Shown: positions 8,298 to 16,374 of the stretch, piece by piece
Layout of the letters: each line of letters opens with the position of its first letter
Position numbering within the stretch: position 1 is the first letter of the stretch
From: JBBQER01 sp052148155
Lineage (GTDB): Bacteria > Actinomycetota > Acidimicrobiia > IMCC26256 > PALSA-610
Direction of reading: 5' to 3'
Length of the DNA stretch: 64,000 nucleotides
NCBI GenBank assembly: GCA_052148155.1
Contig: JBKQIY010000051.1
Span: 1 to 64,000 of the forward strand
The notes under the pieces: model-generated
The model's input: the letters and a program-made list of their open reading frames with translations, nothing else
The model's database searches: none
What the model was told of the DNA's origin: nothing
Translations under genes and position numbers: made by a program

Positions 8298-10454
8298 GTG
8301 CCGCCCGGCGACCCGCCCCTGACGTTGCGGGACCTACGCGAGATCGAGCTGGGCCGCCTCGCCGGCGTCGGGCCCGCGCTCGACGCGCGACTCGCCGATA
8401 TGGGCCTGTTCACGGTGCTCGACCTGCTCCAGCACTATCCGCGCCGGTGGGTCGACCGTACGAAGCGGGTCGAGATCGCGGCGCTCGAAGTGGGCGAAGC
8501 GGCCACCGTGATCGGCGAGGTGCGGTCGGTGCACGCTCGCCGCACCCGCAATCGCAAGGCGCTCGTCGAGGTGGTGATCCACGACGGCTCGTCGCTGCTG
8601 AACGTCACCTTCTTCAACCAGGCCTGGCGTCAGAAGCAGCTCGCGGTCGGCACCGAAGTATCGCTGTACGGCAAGCTCGACGTGTACCGCGGCAAACGAC
8701 AGATGGCAATGCCGGTCGTCGATGTGCTCGGCCGCGCCGGCGTCGCCGACGACAAGACCGGCGTGATCCTGCCGATCTATCCGCAGTCGGGGAAAGCGGA
8801 AGTCTTCACCTGGCAGCTGCGAACACTCGTCGGTGAGGCGCTCACCAAGTGCGCGGCACGCGGGTTCGCCGACCCCGTCGACGAAACGCTGCTCGACCGG
8901 CATGATCTCATCGGACGCACGGTCGCGATGCGGGCCATCCACCGTCCCGATTCGATGGTCGAGCAGCGCGCCGCGTACCGCAGGCTGGTGTTCGACGAGT
9001 TCTTGCGGATGCAGGTCGGAATGGTCGCCCGCAAGCGAGCGCTGGCGGCGGAAGAGTCGGGGATCCGCCACGTTGTCGACGGTCGGCTGGTCGACGCGTT
9101 CCTCGCCGAGTTGCCGTTCGCCTTGACTCCCGATCAGGTCCGCGCGATCGACGAAATCACCCACGACATGGCCGGCGCCGCGCCGATGCACCGACTCCTA
9201 CAGGGCGACGTCGGATCCGGCAAGACAGTCGTCGCGCTCGCAGCACTGCTCGTCGCGGTGCAAGGCGGATACCAAGGGGCGTTCATGGCTCCGACCGAGG
9301 TGCTGGCCGAACAGCACTTTCTCGGCTCCGTCCGATTGCTCGAGGGCCTGACCGTCGGAGCCGAGAACTCGCTGTTGGGTGACCGTCCGGTCCGGGTCGA
9401 ACTGCTGACGAACCGCACCACCGCCGCCGAACGTCGCCGCATCGCCAAAGGGCTCAACGACAACGAGGTCGACATCCTCGTCGGAACGCACGCGTTGCTG
9501 TACGGCGACGCCGAGTTCACCAATCTCGGTTTCGCTGTGATCGACGAACAGCACCGGTTTGGCGTCGAACAGCGCGCGCTGCTGAAGGCGAAAGCGACCG
9601 GCGAAGTGGTGCCCGACGTGCTCGTGATGACCGCGACGCCGATCCCGCGCACCGCGGCGATGCTCGTGTACGGCGACCTCGACAAGTCGGAGCTGCGAAC
9701 GATGCCGCCGGGTCGGACACCGATCGCGACGAAAGTCGTCGGCCCCGAGCCGCTCGATCAGCTCGCCATGTGGAAGCGTCTCCGCGACGAAGTGAGCGCC
9801 GGCCACCAGGCGTACGTCGTGTGCCCGCTGGTGGAGGAAAAAGGCAAGATCGAGGCCAAGGCCGCGACCGTCGAGTACGAACGTCTCCAGCGCGAAGAGC
9901 TCGCCGAGCTCCGGCTCGGTTTATTGCACGGCCAGCTGCCCTCGAAAGACAAAGAGGCCGTAATGGCCGCATTCCGGGCCCGCCAGCTCGATGTGCTGGT
10001 GGCCACGACGGTGATCGAAGTCGGCGTCGACGTCCCCAACGCCACGGTGATGATCGTCGAAGACGCCGACCGTTTCGGCCTGTCGCAGCTCCACCAGCTG
10101 CGCGGCCGAGTTGGCCGAGGCGCGGACCGGTCGTGGTGTTTCCTCGTCGCCGATCCGACGACTTCCGACGGCGAGGCACGCATGGAAGCGATCGCCGCGT
10201 CGGTCGACGGGTTCCTGCTCGCCGAGAAAGATCTCGAGATCCGCGGCGCCGGCGAGGTGTTCGGCGCCAAGCAGTCGGGGATCAACGACCTCAAGCTCGG
10301 TCGCATCCCACGCGACGAGCAGGTCGTTGTCGAGGCTCGCCGCGCCGCCGAACAGATCCTCGACGACGACCCCGACCTCGCCGTCCACGCGCAGCTTCGC
10401 GAGGAGGTCGAGGATCTGCTCGGCGACGCGGTCGAGTTTCTCTTCAAGAGCTGA
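8298..10454 (+). CDS. recG: ATP-dependent DNA helicase RecG
   Basis: Remodels stalled replication forks and Holliday junctions. The 718 residues contain an N-terminal wedge/OB domain (about 1-200), then superfamily 2 motifs: Walker A LLQGDVGSGKTVVAL near residue 300, DEQH box AVIDEQHRFG, VMTATPIPRT, and in the second RecA-like domain ATTVIEVGVDVPNA and QLRGRVGRG. The C-terminal RecG hook follows. The GTG start is 14 bp after fakA with only a weak ribosome site. The last base of its TGA is the A of the rsmD ATG. Confidence 0.96.
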   Translation: MPPGDPPLTLRDLREIELGRLAGVGPALDARLADMGLFTVLDLLQHYPRRWVDRTKRVEIAALEVGEAATVIGEVRSVHARRTRNRKALVEVVIHDGSSLLNVTFFNQAWRQKQLAVGTEVSLYGKLDVYRGKRQMAMPVVDVLGRAGVADDKTGVILPIYPQSGKAEVFTWQLRTLVGEALTKCAARGFADPVDETLLDRHDLIGRTVAMRAIHRPDSMVEQRAAYRRLVFDEFLRMQVGMVARKRALAAEESGIRHVVDGRLVDAFLAELPFALTPDQVRAIDEITHDMAGAAPMHRLLQGDVGSGKTVVALAALLVAVQGGYQGAFMAPTEVLAEQHFLGSVRLLEGLTVGAENSLLGDRPVRVELLTNRTTAAERRRIAKGLNDNEVDILVGTHALLYGDAEFTNLGFAVIDEQHRFGVEQRALLKAKATGEVVPDVLVMTATPIPRTAAMLVYGDLDKSELRTMPPGRTPIATKVVGPEPLDQLAMWKRLRDEVSAGHQAYVVCPLVEEKGKIEAKAATVEYERLQREELAELRLGLLHGQLPSKDKEAVMAAFRARQLDVLVATTVIEVGVDVPNATVMIVEDADRFGLSQLHQLRGRVGRGADRSWCFLVADPTTSDGEARMEAIAASVDGFLLAEKDLEIRGAGEVFGAKQSGINDLKLGRIPRDEQVVVEARRAAEQILDDDPDLAVHAQLREEVEDLLGDAVEFLFKS

Positions 10455-11050
10455 TGGCACGCGCCGCCGGAACCGGAGTCCGGGTGATCGCAGGCTCGCG
10501 ACGCGGTCGGCGGTTGGTCGTCCCGACCGGTGACGGCGTCCGCCCCACCAAGGACATCGTCCGCGAAGCCATGTTCTCGGCGCTCGACTCCCGCGCCATG
10601 ATCGCCGACGCTGTCGTCCTCGACCTGTACGCCGGGTCGGGCGCGCTGGCGATCGAGTCGCTGTCACGCGGCGCGGCCCGGGCCGTGTTGGTCGAACACG
10701 ACCGGTCCGCGCTCGACGCGATCAGCCGCAATCTCGATCAGTTGGACCTCCAGCCGCAGGCACGCGTCGCACGGTCGAGCGTCGTGAACTTCCTCGCGGC
10801 GCCAGCTCCCGACGAAGCCCCGTTCGGCCTGGTGTTCGCCGATCCGCCGTATGAGACCTCGGATGACACCGTCGCCGCGCTGATCGGCTCGCTCACGGCG
10901 CCCGGCTGGCTCGCGGCCGGCGCCCTGATCGCCGTAGAACGCCCGGCCCGGGCCCAAACCCGACCGCCGGAGGGGTTCCAGGCCTGCTGGGAGCGTACGT
11001 TCGGCGATACGCTCGTGGTCTTCGTCGACGCCTTCGACCCGTCCGGCTGA
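10454..11050 (+). CDS. rsmD: 16S rRNA (guanine-966-N2)-methyltransferase
   Basis: 198 residues. RVIAGSRRGRRLVVPTGDGVRPTKDIVREAMFSALDSR is the RsmD N-terminus; VLDLYAGSGALAIESLSRGA is the SAM-binding motif I and FADPPYE the catalytic (D/N)PPY motif for N2 methylation of G966 in the small subunit. ATG overlaps the recG stop by one base (TGATG), and coaD follows after 10 bp, the standard rsmD-coaD pairing. Confidence 0.95.
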   Translation: MARAAGTGVRVIAGSRRGRRLVVPTGDGVRPTKDIVREAMFSALDSRAMIADAVVLDLYAGSGALAIESLSRGAARAVLVEHDRSALDAISRNLDQLDLQPQARVARSSVVNFLAAPAPDEAPFGLVFADPPYETSDDTVAALIGSLTAPGWLAAGALIAVERPARAQTRPPEGFQACWERTFGDTLVVFVDAFDPSG

Positions 11051-11060
11051 CAGGAGCTCA

Positions 11061-11570
11061 GTGGCGACCGCCCTCTGCCCGGGGTCTTTCGATCCAGTGA
11101 CCTTGGGGCATCTCGACATCATCGAGCGCACCGCACGCCACTTCGACGTGGTCATCGTCGCGGTCACCCGAAATCCGCAAAAGGCGCAATCGCTGTTCAG
11201 CCTCGACGAACGCCAACAGATGTTGAAGGAGGCCACCGCCCACCTCGCCAACATCCAGATCGAGGTACTCCAAGGCCTGCTCGTCGATTTTGCCGCCGAC
11301 CACAACGCGAACGCGATCGTGAAAGGCCTGCGGGCGATCTCCGACTTCGACTACGAACTGCAGATGGCGCAGATGAATCAGCGCCTCTCCGGCATCGACA
11401 CGTTCTTCATCTCGACAACCCCGCAGCACTCGTTCTTGTCGTCGAGTCTCGTACGCGAGGTCGCGCGCTTCGGTGGAGACGTCTCGAGCATGGTGCCGCC
11501 TCACGTCGCCGACCGGCTCGTCGAGATGTTCCCACGCAAGTCGAAGAACTCCACGGAGAGGCAACACTGA
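11061..11570 (+). CDS. coaD: Phosphopantetheine adenylyltransferase
   Basis: Transfers AMP from ATP to 4'-phosphopantetheine, the penultimate step of coenzyme A synthesis. The 169 residues include the nucleotidyltransferase motif CPGSFDPVTLGHLDII, KGLRAISDFDYELQMAQMN and the C-terminal STTPQHSFLSSSLVREVARFGGDVS. The GTG start has AGGAG about 6 bp upstream. TGATG overlap with the next gene implies coupled translation. Confidence 0.97.
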   Translation: MATALCPGSFDPVTLGHLDIIERTARHFDVVIVAVTRNPQKAQSLFSLDERQQMLKEATAHLANIQIEVLQGLLVDFAADHNANAIVKGLRAISDFDYELQMAQMNQRLSGIDTFFISTTPQHSFLSSSLVREVARFGGDVSSMVPPHVADRLVEMFPRKSKNSTERQH

Positions 11571-12115
11571 TGCTCGAGGATGAGCCCGAGAAGGTCCCGG
11601 ACACCGCCGCGCTGTTGACCCAGCTCCGCGAGGCGCTCGACGCTGCCCGTTCGATGCCCCTTTCGGCGTCGGTGATGCTGAACCGCGACGAGTTCGGTGA
11701 GATCCTCCAAGACGCGATCGACGGTCTGCCCGAAGAGCTTCGACAGGCCCGCTGGCTGCTCAAAGAACGCGACGAAGTGCTCGAACGAGCCCAACGGGAA
11801 GCGGAACGGATCATCGACGTCGCCCGCGTGCGGGCGGAACGAATGGTCGAGCGCACCGAAGTCGTCCGCGAGGCCCGACGATCAGCCGAGGACACCATCG
11901 ACCAGGCCGGACGTCTCGCCGCGCAGATGCGCCTCGAAGCCGAGGACTACGTGGACCGCAAGCTCGCCAGCTTCGAGGTGGTCCTCGACCGCACCATGCA
12001 GCAGGTCGCCAAGGGCCGTGAACGGCTGTCGGTGCACGCACCGACCCACGAGGACCTCCTCGGCCCCGACGCCGACGAGGCCGAGCAGGCGTTCTTCGAC
12101 CAAGACGACGGCTAA
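11570..12115 (+). CDS. Coiled-coil protein of the coaD-yceD interval
   Basis: 181 residues, mostly charged heptad-like helix from about residue 50 to 160 (ERDEVLERAQREAERIIDVA and AEDTIDQAGRLAAQMRLEAE), with an acidic tail. No membrane segment or signal. The central part resembles ATP synthase b-subunit or DivIVA-type stalks, and comparable coiled-coil proteins sit near coaD/rpmF in other actinobacteria, where cell-wall or division roles are suspected. It is coupled to coaD by a one-base overlap. No catalytic motif is visible, so function is not assigned. Confidence 0.75.
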   Translation: MLEDEPEKVPDTAALLTQLREALDAARSMPLSASVMLNRDEFGEILQDAIDGLPEELRQARWLLKERDEVLERAQREAERIIDVARVRAERMVERTEVVREARRSAEDTIDQAGRLAAQMRLEAEDYVDRKLASFEVVLDRTMQQVAKGRERLSVHAPTHEDLLGPDADEAEQAFFDQDDG

Positions 12116-12306
12116 CGATTTGTCCGATTCGCCCGGTCCGGGCAGAAGCGGAAATGAGCCCTGACCTGCTACGATCCGGGACCTGCCGGGGTAGGGCGAG
12201 GTAGTTTGCCGCCGTTGCCCCGGACTGGGCCTCGACGGGACTGTTCAAGCCCGTGCAGGCCCCCAACACTGGCCGAGCCGGCCCACCGGCACCCAAGCGA
12301 GCGACC

Positions 12307-12816
12307 ATGCCGTCCACGTCCACCATGCTGCGCATCCCCCTCGCAGCCGCGCTCCGGCATCCCGGCAACGCGCGACAGGTCGCGTCGACGGTCGAGCTCG
12401 ACGGTCTGTCCGGCGTCGCGGCGGAGATCTCGGCCGGGACGCCGGTCGCGATCGACGTGCAGCTCGAACGCGTGCCGGAGGGCATCGTCGTACGCGGCAC
12501 CCTCTCGACCGCCTGGGTGTCGGCGTGCAGCCGATGTCTCGAGCCGGTCGGCGGCGAAATCTCAGTGCACGTCGACGAGCTCTTCGAGCTGGTGCCCCTC
12601 GATGGCGAGACGTACCAGCTCGACGAGGACGTCATCGACCTCGAGCCGATGGTGCGAGACGCGTTGCTGCTCGAGCTGCCGCTCGCCCCACTGTGCGATC
12701 CCGATTGCGCGGGGCTGTGCGCAACCTGCGGCGTGAACCGCAATCTGACGGCATGCGAATGCGTCACCACCGAGATCGACCCTCGCTGGGCGGCCTTACG
12801 GTCGCTCGAGCTGTGA
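12307..12816 (+). CDS. yceD: YceD/DUF177 family protein
   Basis: 169 residues. The C-terminal half has the DUF177 pattern: CSRCLEPV, then LELPLAPLCDPDCAGLCATCG and a closing CECVTTEIDPRWAALRSLEL. Paired cysteines suggest a bound zinc. The gene lies directly before rpmF, the arrangement seen in almost all bacteria; in plants and E. coli the family is linked to 23S rRNA accumulation. ATG 12307 is the first ATG in frame; an ATG at 12325 and an upstream GTG at 12253 are alternatives, since no ribosome site is clear. Confidence 0.88.
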   Translation: MPSTSTMLRIPLAAALRHPGNARQVASTVELDGLSGVAAEISAGTPVAIDVQLERVPEGIVVRGTLSTAWVSACSRCLEPVGGEISVHVDELFELVPLDGETYQLDEDVIDLEPMVRDALLLELPLAPLCDPDCAGLCATCGVNRNLTACECVTTEIDPRWAALRSLEL

Positions 12817-12834
12817 TCTGACAGGAGTGCTGCG

Positions 12835-13014
12835 ATGGCTGTCCCGAAGCGCAAGATGAGTCGTTCCTCGACCCGCTCGCGCAAGTCCGCCAACATGCGG
12901 CTCGTGCCGAGCGCGCACTCGTTGTGCCCGAATTGCGGAGCCTCGAAGCTTCCGCACACGGTATGCGGCAATTGTGGGTTCTATCGAGGTCGGCAGGTTC
13001 TCGACGTCGACTGA
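12835..13014 (+). CDS. rpmF: 50S ribosomal protein L32
   Basis: 59 residues: AVPKRKMSRSSTRSRKSANM, followed by SLCPNCGASKLPHTVCGNCGFYRGRQVLDVD. The four cysteines form the zinc-binding form of L32, a large-subunit protein. ACAGGAG lies 7 bp before the ATG. It is 18 bp after yceD and 49 bp before plsX, the classical yceD-rpmF-plsX order. The gene is short enough to be missed by length-filtered gene finding. Confidence 0.97.
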   Translation: MAVPKRKMSRSSTRSRKSANMRLVPSAHSLCPNCGASKLPHTVCGNCGFYRGRQVLDVD

Positions 13015-13063
13015 CCGACACGATGTCGACGCGAACGGCGGCCGCGATGTTCGGGACGCCGCG

Positions 13064-14068
13064 ATGAGGCCGGCGATCGCGCTCGACGCGATGGGCGGCG
13101 ACCGCGCGCCCGCGCAGATCGTGGCCGGCGGTGTACGTGCCGCGGCCGAACTCGATGTCGAGATCCTGCTCGTCGGCGCCCCTGACGTCATCGCCGCGCA
13201 TTTGCCGGACGGTGTGCTGCCCGACCGGGTCGAGGTGCTCGCCGCCTCGGAGGTCATCGCGATGGATGACGAGCCGGCGTCAGCGGTTCGTACCAAGAAG
13301 GACTCCTCGCTCGTGGTCGGCGCCCGCGCCGTGCGCGACGGCCGCGCCGCAGCGTTGGTCGGAGCGGGCAACACCGGTGCGACCATGGCGGCGGCGCTGT
13401 TGGGATTCGGGCGCATCCGCGGGGTGCACCGGCCGGCGATCGCGGTGCCGTTACCGATGTTCGACGCTGCACGCGCGCAGCTCCTCATCGACGGTGGCGC
13501 CACCGTCGATCCACGACCCGAGTGGCTCGTCGAATGGGCGCTTCTCGGCCGCGAATACGCCCGGGTGCGGCTCGGAGTCGACGAACCTACCGTTGCGTTG
13601 CTCTCGAACGGCGAAGAACCCGGCAAGGGCGACGCGCTCCGCAAAGCCGCGTGGCCGTTGCTCTCCGAGGTGAAAGGTTGGGTCGGCAACATCGAAGGCC
13701 GCGATCTGTTGCGGGCATCGGCCGACGTGATCGTCACCGACGGCTTCACCGGCAACGTCGCGTTGAAGACCGTCGAAGGAGCGCTCGCCGGCCTCGCCGG
13801 GCTCGTGTTCGGGGTGCTCGACGAGCCTGAGTGGGCTTCGGTAGCCGACGCGCTGAAGCTTCGCATGCTCGGAGCCGCCGCACCCTTGCTGCCCGACAAC
13901 ACCGGCGGTGCGCTGCTGCTCGGCGTCGACGGCGTCTGCGTGATATCGCACGGCGCGTCGTCGGCGACCGCGATCGTCAACGCGGTACGGGTCGCGCGCG
14001 ACTGTGTAACGGCCCGCGTGATCGAGCGTCTCACCGGAGCGGCCCGTGAGTGGGCAGGTCGGGACTAA
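13064..14068 (+). CDS. plsX: Phosphate acyltransferase PlsX
   Basis: Makes acyl-phosphate from acyl-ACP for PlsY in phosphatidic acid synthesis; peripheral membrane enzyme. The 334 residues open with IALDAMGGDRAPAQIVAGG, then ALVGAGNTGATMAAALL, LLSNGEEPGKGDALRKAAW, NIEGRDLL and VIVTDGFTGNVALKTVEG, all PlsX blocks. ATG 13064 precedes this opener. The next gene, an ACP-like protein, starts 2 bp after the stop. Confidence 0.96.
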   Translation: MRPAIALDAMGGDRAPAQIVAGGVRAAAELDVEILLVGAPDVIAAHLPDGVLPDRVEVLAASEVIAMDDEPASAVRTKKDSSLVVGARAVRDGRAAALVGAGNTGATMAAALLGFGRIRGVHRPAIAVPLPMFDAARAQLLIDGGATVDPRPEWLVEWALLGREYARVRLGVDEPTVALLSNGEEPGKGDALRKAAWPLLSEVKGWVGNIEGRDLLRASADVIVTDGFTGNVALKTVEGALAGLAGLVFGVLDEPEWASVADALKLRMLGAAAPLLPDNTGGALLLGVDGVCVISHGASSATAIVNAVRVARDCVTARVIERLTGAAREWAGRD

Positions 14069-14070
14069 CC

Positions 14071-14376
14071 ATGCCGGCCGAGACGCACAGCCACCGCGGG
14101 CCGATCGACCATGCCGAGCTCGAACGCATCGTGCGGGAGCAGCTCGCCGACATCCTCGACGTCGATCCCGACGCGGTCACGCCCGACGCACGTTTGCGTG
14201 ACGATCTCGACGCCGACGACTACGCGCTCCTCGAGCTCGTCGAGGCCGTCGAGGCGGAGCTCGGCGAACGGATGGTCGGTCTGGCGATCGACGACGAAGA
14301 CGTCGCGGAGTGGCGCACCGTACGAGACGCCATCGATTGCGTCACCGCCGGCGTGAACGCCGAGGCGTCCCCATGA
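14071..14376 (+). CDS. Acyl-carrier-protein-like protein lacking the phosphopantetheine serine
   Basis: 101 residues with the ACP four-helix plan: ELERIVREQLADILDVDPDAVTPDARLRDDL, then DADDYALLELVEAVEAELGE and VAEWRTVRDAIDCV. It holds the acpP place between plsX and rnc. The attachment motif should read D-S-L; here the codons at 14215-14226 give D49-D50-Y51-A52, so the serine that accepts 4'-phosphopantetheine is aspartate (GAC 14218-14220). As read it cannot carry acyl groups by the normal chemistry. It could be a structural or regulatory partner of PlsX, or a relic. The stop overlaps the rnc ATG (ATGA). Confidence 0.8.
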   Translation: MPAETHSHRGPIDHAELERIVREQLADILDVDPDAVTPDARLRDDLDADDYALLELVEAVEAELGERMVGLAIDDEDVAEWRTVRDAIDCVTAGVNAEASP

Positions 14377-15176
14377 CCGCTTCGACGGAAGCTCCGACAC
14401 CGACCGACAAGCCGACCGGCGGGCTGGACCAGCTCGAAGCCGCGCTCGGAGTCCGCTTCAACGATCGTTCACTGCTGCTCGGATCGCTCGCGCACCGATC
14501 GTGGTGCGCGGAGCATGACCGGTCACCGTCGAACGAACGCCTCGAATTTCTCGGCGACTCCGTACTCGGGCTCGTCGTGACGCACTACGTGTTCGAACAC
14601 TTTCCCCATCTGCCCGAAGGTCATCTGTCGGAGGTACGTGCAGGTCTGGTCAACGCACGGGTGCTCGCCGAGGTCGCGCAAGAGATCGACCTTGGCGCTC
14701 ACCTGCTGTTGGGCAAAGGCGAAGACGCCGCCGGAGGGCGGGCGAAACAGTCGATCCTCGCCGACGCGTTCGAAGCAGTCGTAGCCGCGGTCTACCTCGA
14801 TTCAGATCTCGCGACCACCCGTGATCTCGTGTTGCGGTGCCTCGGTGATCGCATCACCGAGGCCGTCGCCGGACCGGGCGGACGCGACTACAAAACACGC
14901 CTGCAGGAGCTTGCCGCGGCGCAATCCATCGGGCGACCCCGTTACGTCGTGCGAGACGAGGGCCCCGACCACGCCAAACACTTCTTCGCCGCGGTGTACT
15001 TCGGCGACGAATGCTTCGGTGAAGGCGAAGGCGGATCGAAAAAGCTCGCCGAGCAGGGGGCTGCTTGGTTTGCGTGGTCGCGTCTGCAAGAAGCCGCCGA
15101 ACCAGGAACCGACGCCGGCGCGCAGGGACACGAAAACACGGGCGAACGGGGAGACGGGGATGCCGGAACTACCTGA
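14373..15176 (+). CDS. rnc: Ribonuclease III
   Basis: Cleaves double-stranded RNA during rRNA processing and decay of structured mRNAs. 267 residues: the catalytic signature NERLEFLGDSVLGLVVT, a second acidic site in KQSILADAFEAVVAAVYLD, and a C-terminal dsRNA-binding domain with DYKTRLQELAAAQ and GEGEGGSKKLAEQGAA. A Gly/Glu-rich tail of about 25 residues follows. ATG 14373 overlaps the preceding stop; the 3' end overlaps mutM by 17 bp. Adjacent to mutM and smc as in many actinobacteria. Confidence 0.96.
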   Translation: MTASTEAPTPTDKPTGGLDQLEAALGVRFNDRSLLLGSLAHRSWCAEHDRSPSNERLEFLGDSVLGLVVTHYVFEHFPHLPEGHLSEVRAGLVNARVLAEVAQEIDLGAHLLLGKGEDAAGGRAKQSILADAFEAVVAAVYLDSDLATTRDLVLRCLGDRITEAVAGPGGRDYKTRLQELAAAQSIGRPRYVVRDEGPDHAKHFFAAVYFGDECFGEGEGGSKKLAEQGAAWFAWSRLQEAAEPGTDAGAQGHENTGERGDGDAGTT

Positions 15177-15999
15177 GGTCGAAGTGATGCGACGCGACCT
15201 CGAACGCGAGGTTGTCGGCAAGAAGATCAAGTCGGTCGAGGTGACCGGGACCCGCTCGGTCCGGCGTCACCGGAACCGAAAAGAATTCATCGACGTGCTC
15301 GGCGGCCGCAAGATCGTCGCGGTCCAACGCCGCGGCAAATATCTCGTCATGAAGCTCGACGGCGCGGACGCACTCGTTGTCCATCTCGGAATGTCAGGTC
15401 AGCTGTTACGGGCGAAGACCGCACGCGAAAAGGCGCCGAAGCACACACACGTCGTGATCACGTTCACGCAAGGCGGCCTGCTCCGATTCGTCGATCCGCG
15501 CACGTTCGGCGAAATGTTCGTGACCGCCTACGACGAGATCGACCAGCAGGTCGAAGAGCTCGCCCACCTCGGCATCGACCCGCTCGAGACTGCGCTTTCG
15601 TGGGACCTGTTCGGACGGATGCTCGCCGAACGTAAGACCAAGCTGAAACCGCTCCTCATGGACCAGAAGTTCATCGCCGGGATCGGCAACGTCTACAGCG
15701 ACGAGATCCTCTTCGAAGCCGGACTCAAATGGGACCGACAGAGCGATTCGCTCTCCCAGCAAGAAGTTCGGCGCCTGTACCGCGCGATCAGCGAAACCCT
15801 CCAAGGCGCGGTGAAGTACCGCGGCTCGTCACTGGCCGACGAGGGCTACGTCGACCTGTTCGGAAAGCCCGGCGAATATCAGGAGCACCACCAGGTGTAC
15901 GGCCGCGAAGGTCAAGCCTGTGTGCGATGCCGCCGGCCCATCCACCGGGCCCGCTACTCGAACCGATCGACGTTCTTTTGCGACGCGTGTCAAGTGTGA
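15160..15999 (+). CDS. mutM: Formamidopyrimidine-DNA glycosylase
   Basis: Removes oxidised purines such as 8-oxoguanine and nicks the abasic site. 279 residues. PELPEVEVMRRDLE supplies the catalytic Pro-2 and Glu-3; RGKYLVMKLDG gives the conserved lysine, FVDPRTFGE and KPLLMDQKFIAGIGNVYSDEILF the helix-two-turn-helix; the zinc finger is CVRCRRPIHRARYSNRSTFFC plus DAC. The start lies inside the rnc tail and is fixed by the required Pro-2. Confidence 0.96.
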   Translation: MPELPEVEVMRRDLEREVVGKKIKSVEVTGTRSVRRHRNRKEFIDVLGGRKIVAVQRRGKYLVMKLDGADALVVHLGMSGQLLRAKTAREKAPKHTHVVITFTQGGLLRFVDPRTFGEMFVTAYDEIDQQVEELAHLGIDPLETALSWDLFGRMLAERKTKLKPLLMDQKFIAGIGNVYSDEILFEAGLKWDRQSDSLSQQEVRRLYRAISETLQGAVKYRGSSLADEGYVDLFGKPGEYQEHHQVYGREGQACVRCRRPIHRARYSNRSTFFCDACQV

Positions 16000-16271
16000 C
16001 AACCACGATCCGCGTCCGCGTGGTCGTCACCGGACGGGTACAGGGCGTGTGGTTCCGGGATACCTGTCAGGACGTGGCCAAGGCCGCCGGGGTGCACGGA
16101 TATGTCCGCAACCGGGCCGACACCGCGGTGGAGGCCGAGTTCGAAGGTCCGGAGCCTGCCGTCGAGCACGTGATTGCATGGTGTCGGACCGGCCCAACGC
16201 GGGCGAGGGTCGACGGCGTCGACGTCGAGCGGATCGCAACCGTCGGCGACCGTTCCTTTCGGATCCGGTGA
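15996..16271 (+). CDS. acyP: Acylphosphatase
   Basis: 91 residues: RVRVVVTGRVQGVWFRDTCQDVAKAAGVHGYVRNRADTAVE-type sequence contains the catalytic arginine in GVWFR and asparagine in YVRNR, and ends with the family pattern VERIATVGDRSFRIR. It hydrolyses acyl-phosphates such as carbamoyl- or acetyl-phosphate; the physiological substrate is unclear. GTG 15996 overlaps the mutM stop (GTGA). The gene lies between mutM and smc, a frequent place for acyP in actinobacteria. Confidence 0.93.
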   Translation: MTTTIRVRVVVTGRVQGVWFRDTCQDVAKAAGVHGYVRNRADTAVEAEFEGPEPAVEHVIAWCRTGPTRARVDGVDVERIATVGDRSFRIR

Positions 16272-16345
16272 ACCGCGCCGCGCACGGCGGAGGCCGGCCG
16301 CGAGCCAGCGCGTCGGGAGTCCCCGCTGGGTGCGGCGGACGCCCC

Positions 16346-16351
16346 TACGAT
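16346..16351 (+). promoter_or_regulatory. Possible -10 box (TACGAT) for smc
   Basis: TACGAT lies 23 bp before the smc GTG; the short leader carries the strong ribosome site CAGGAGGAGG at 16359-16368. Confidence 0.35.
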
Positions 16352-16374
16352 CGGCATCAGGAGGAGGGGGCCTG

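Noticed and set aside
12116..12306. TACGAT (12170) and TAGTTT (12202) as yceD promoters
   Set aside because: Both match the -10 pattern, but neither is at a consistent distance from a yceD start; kept out of the feature list for lack of support.
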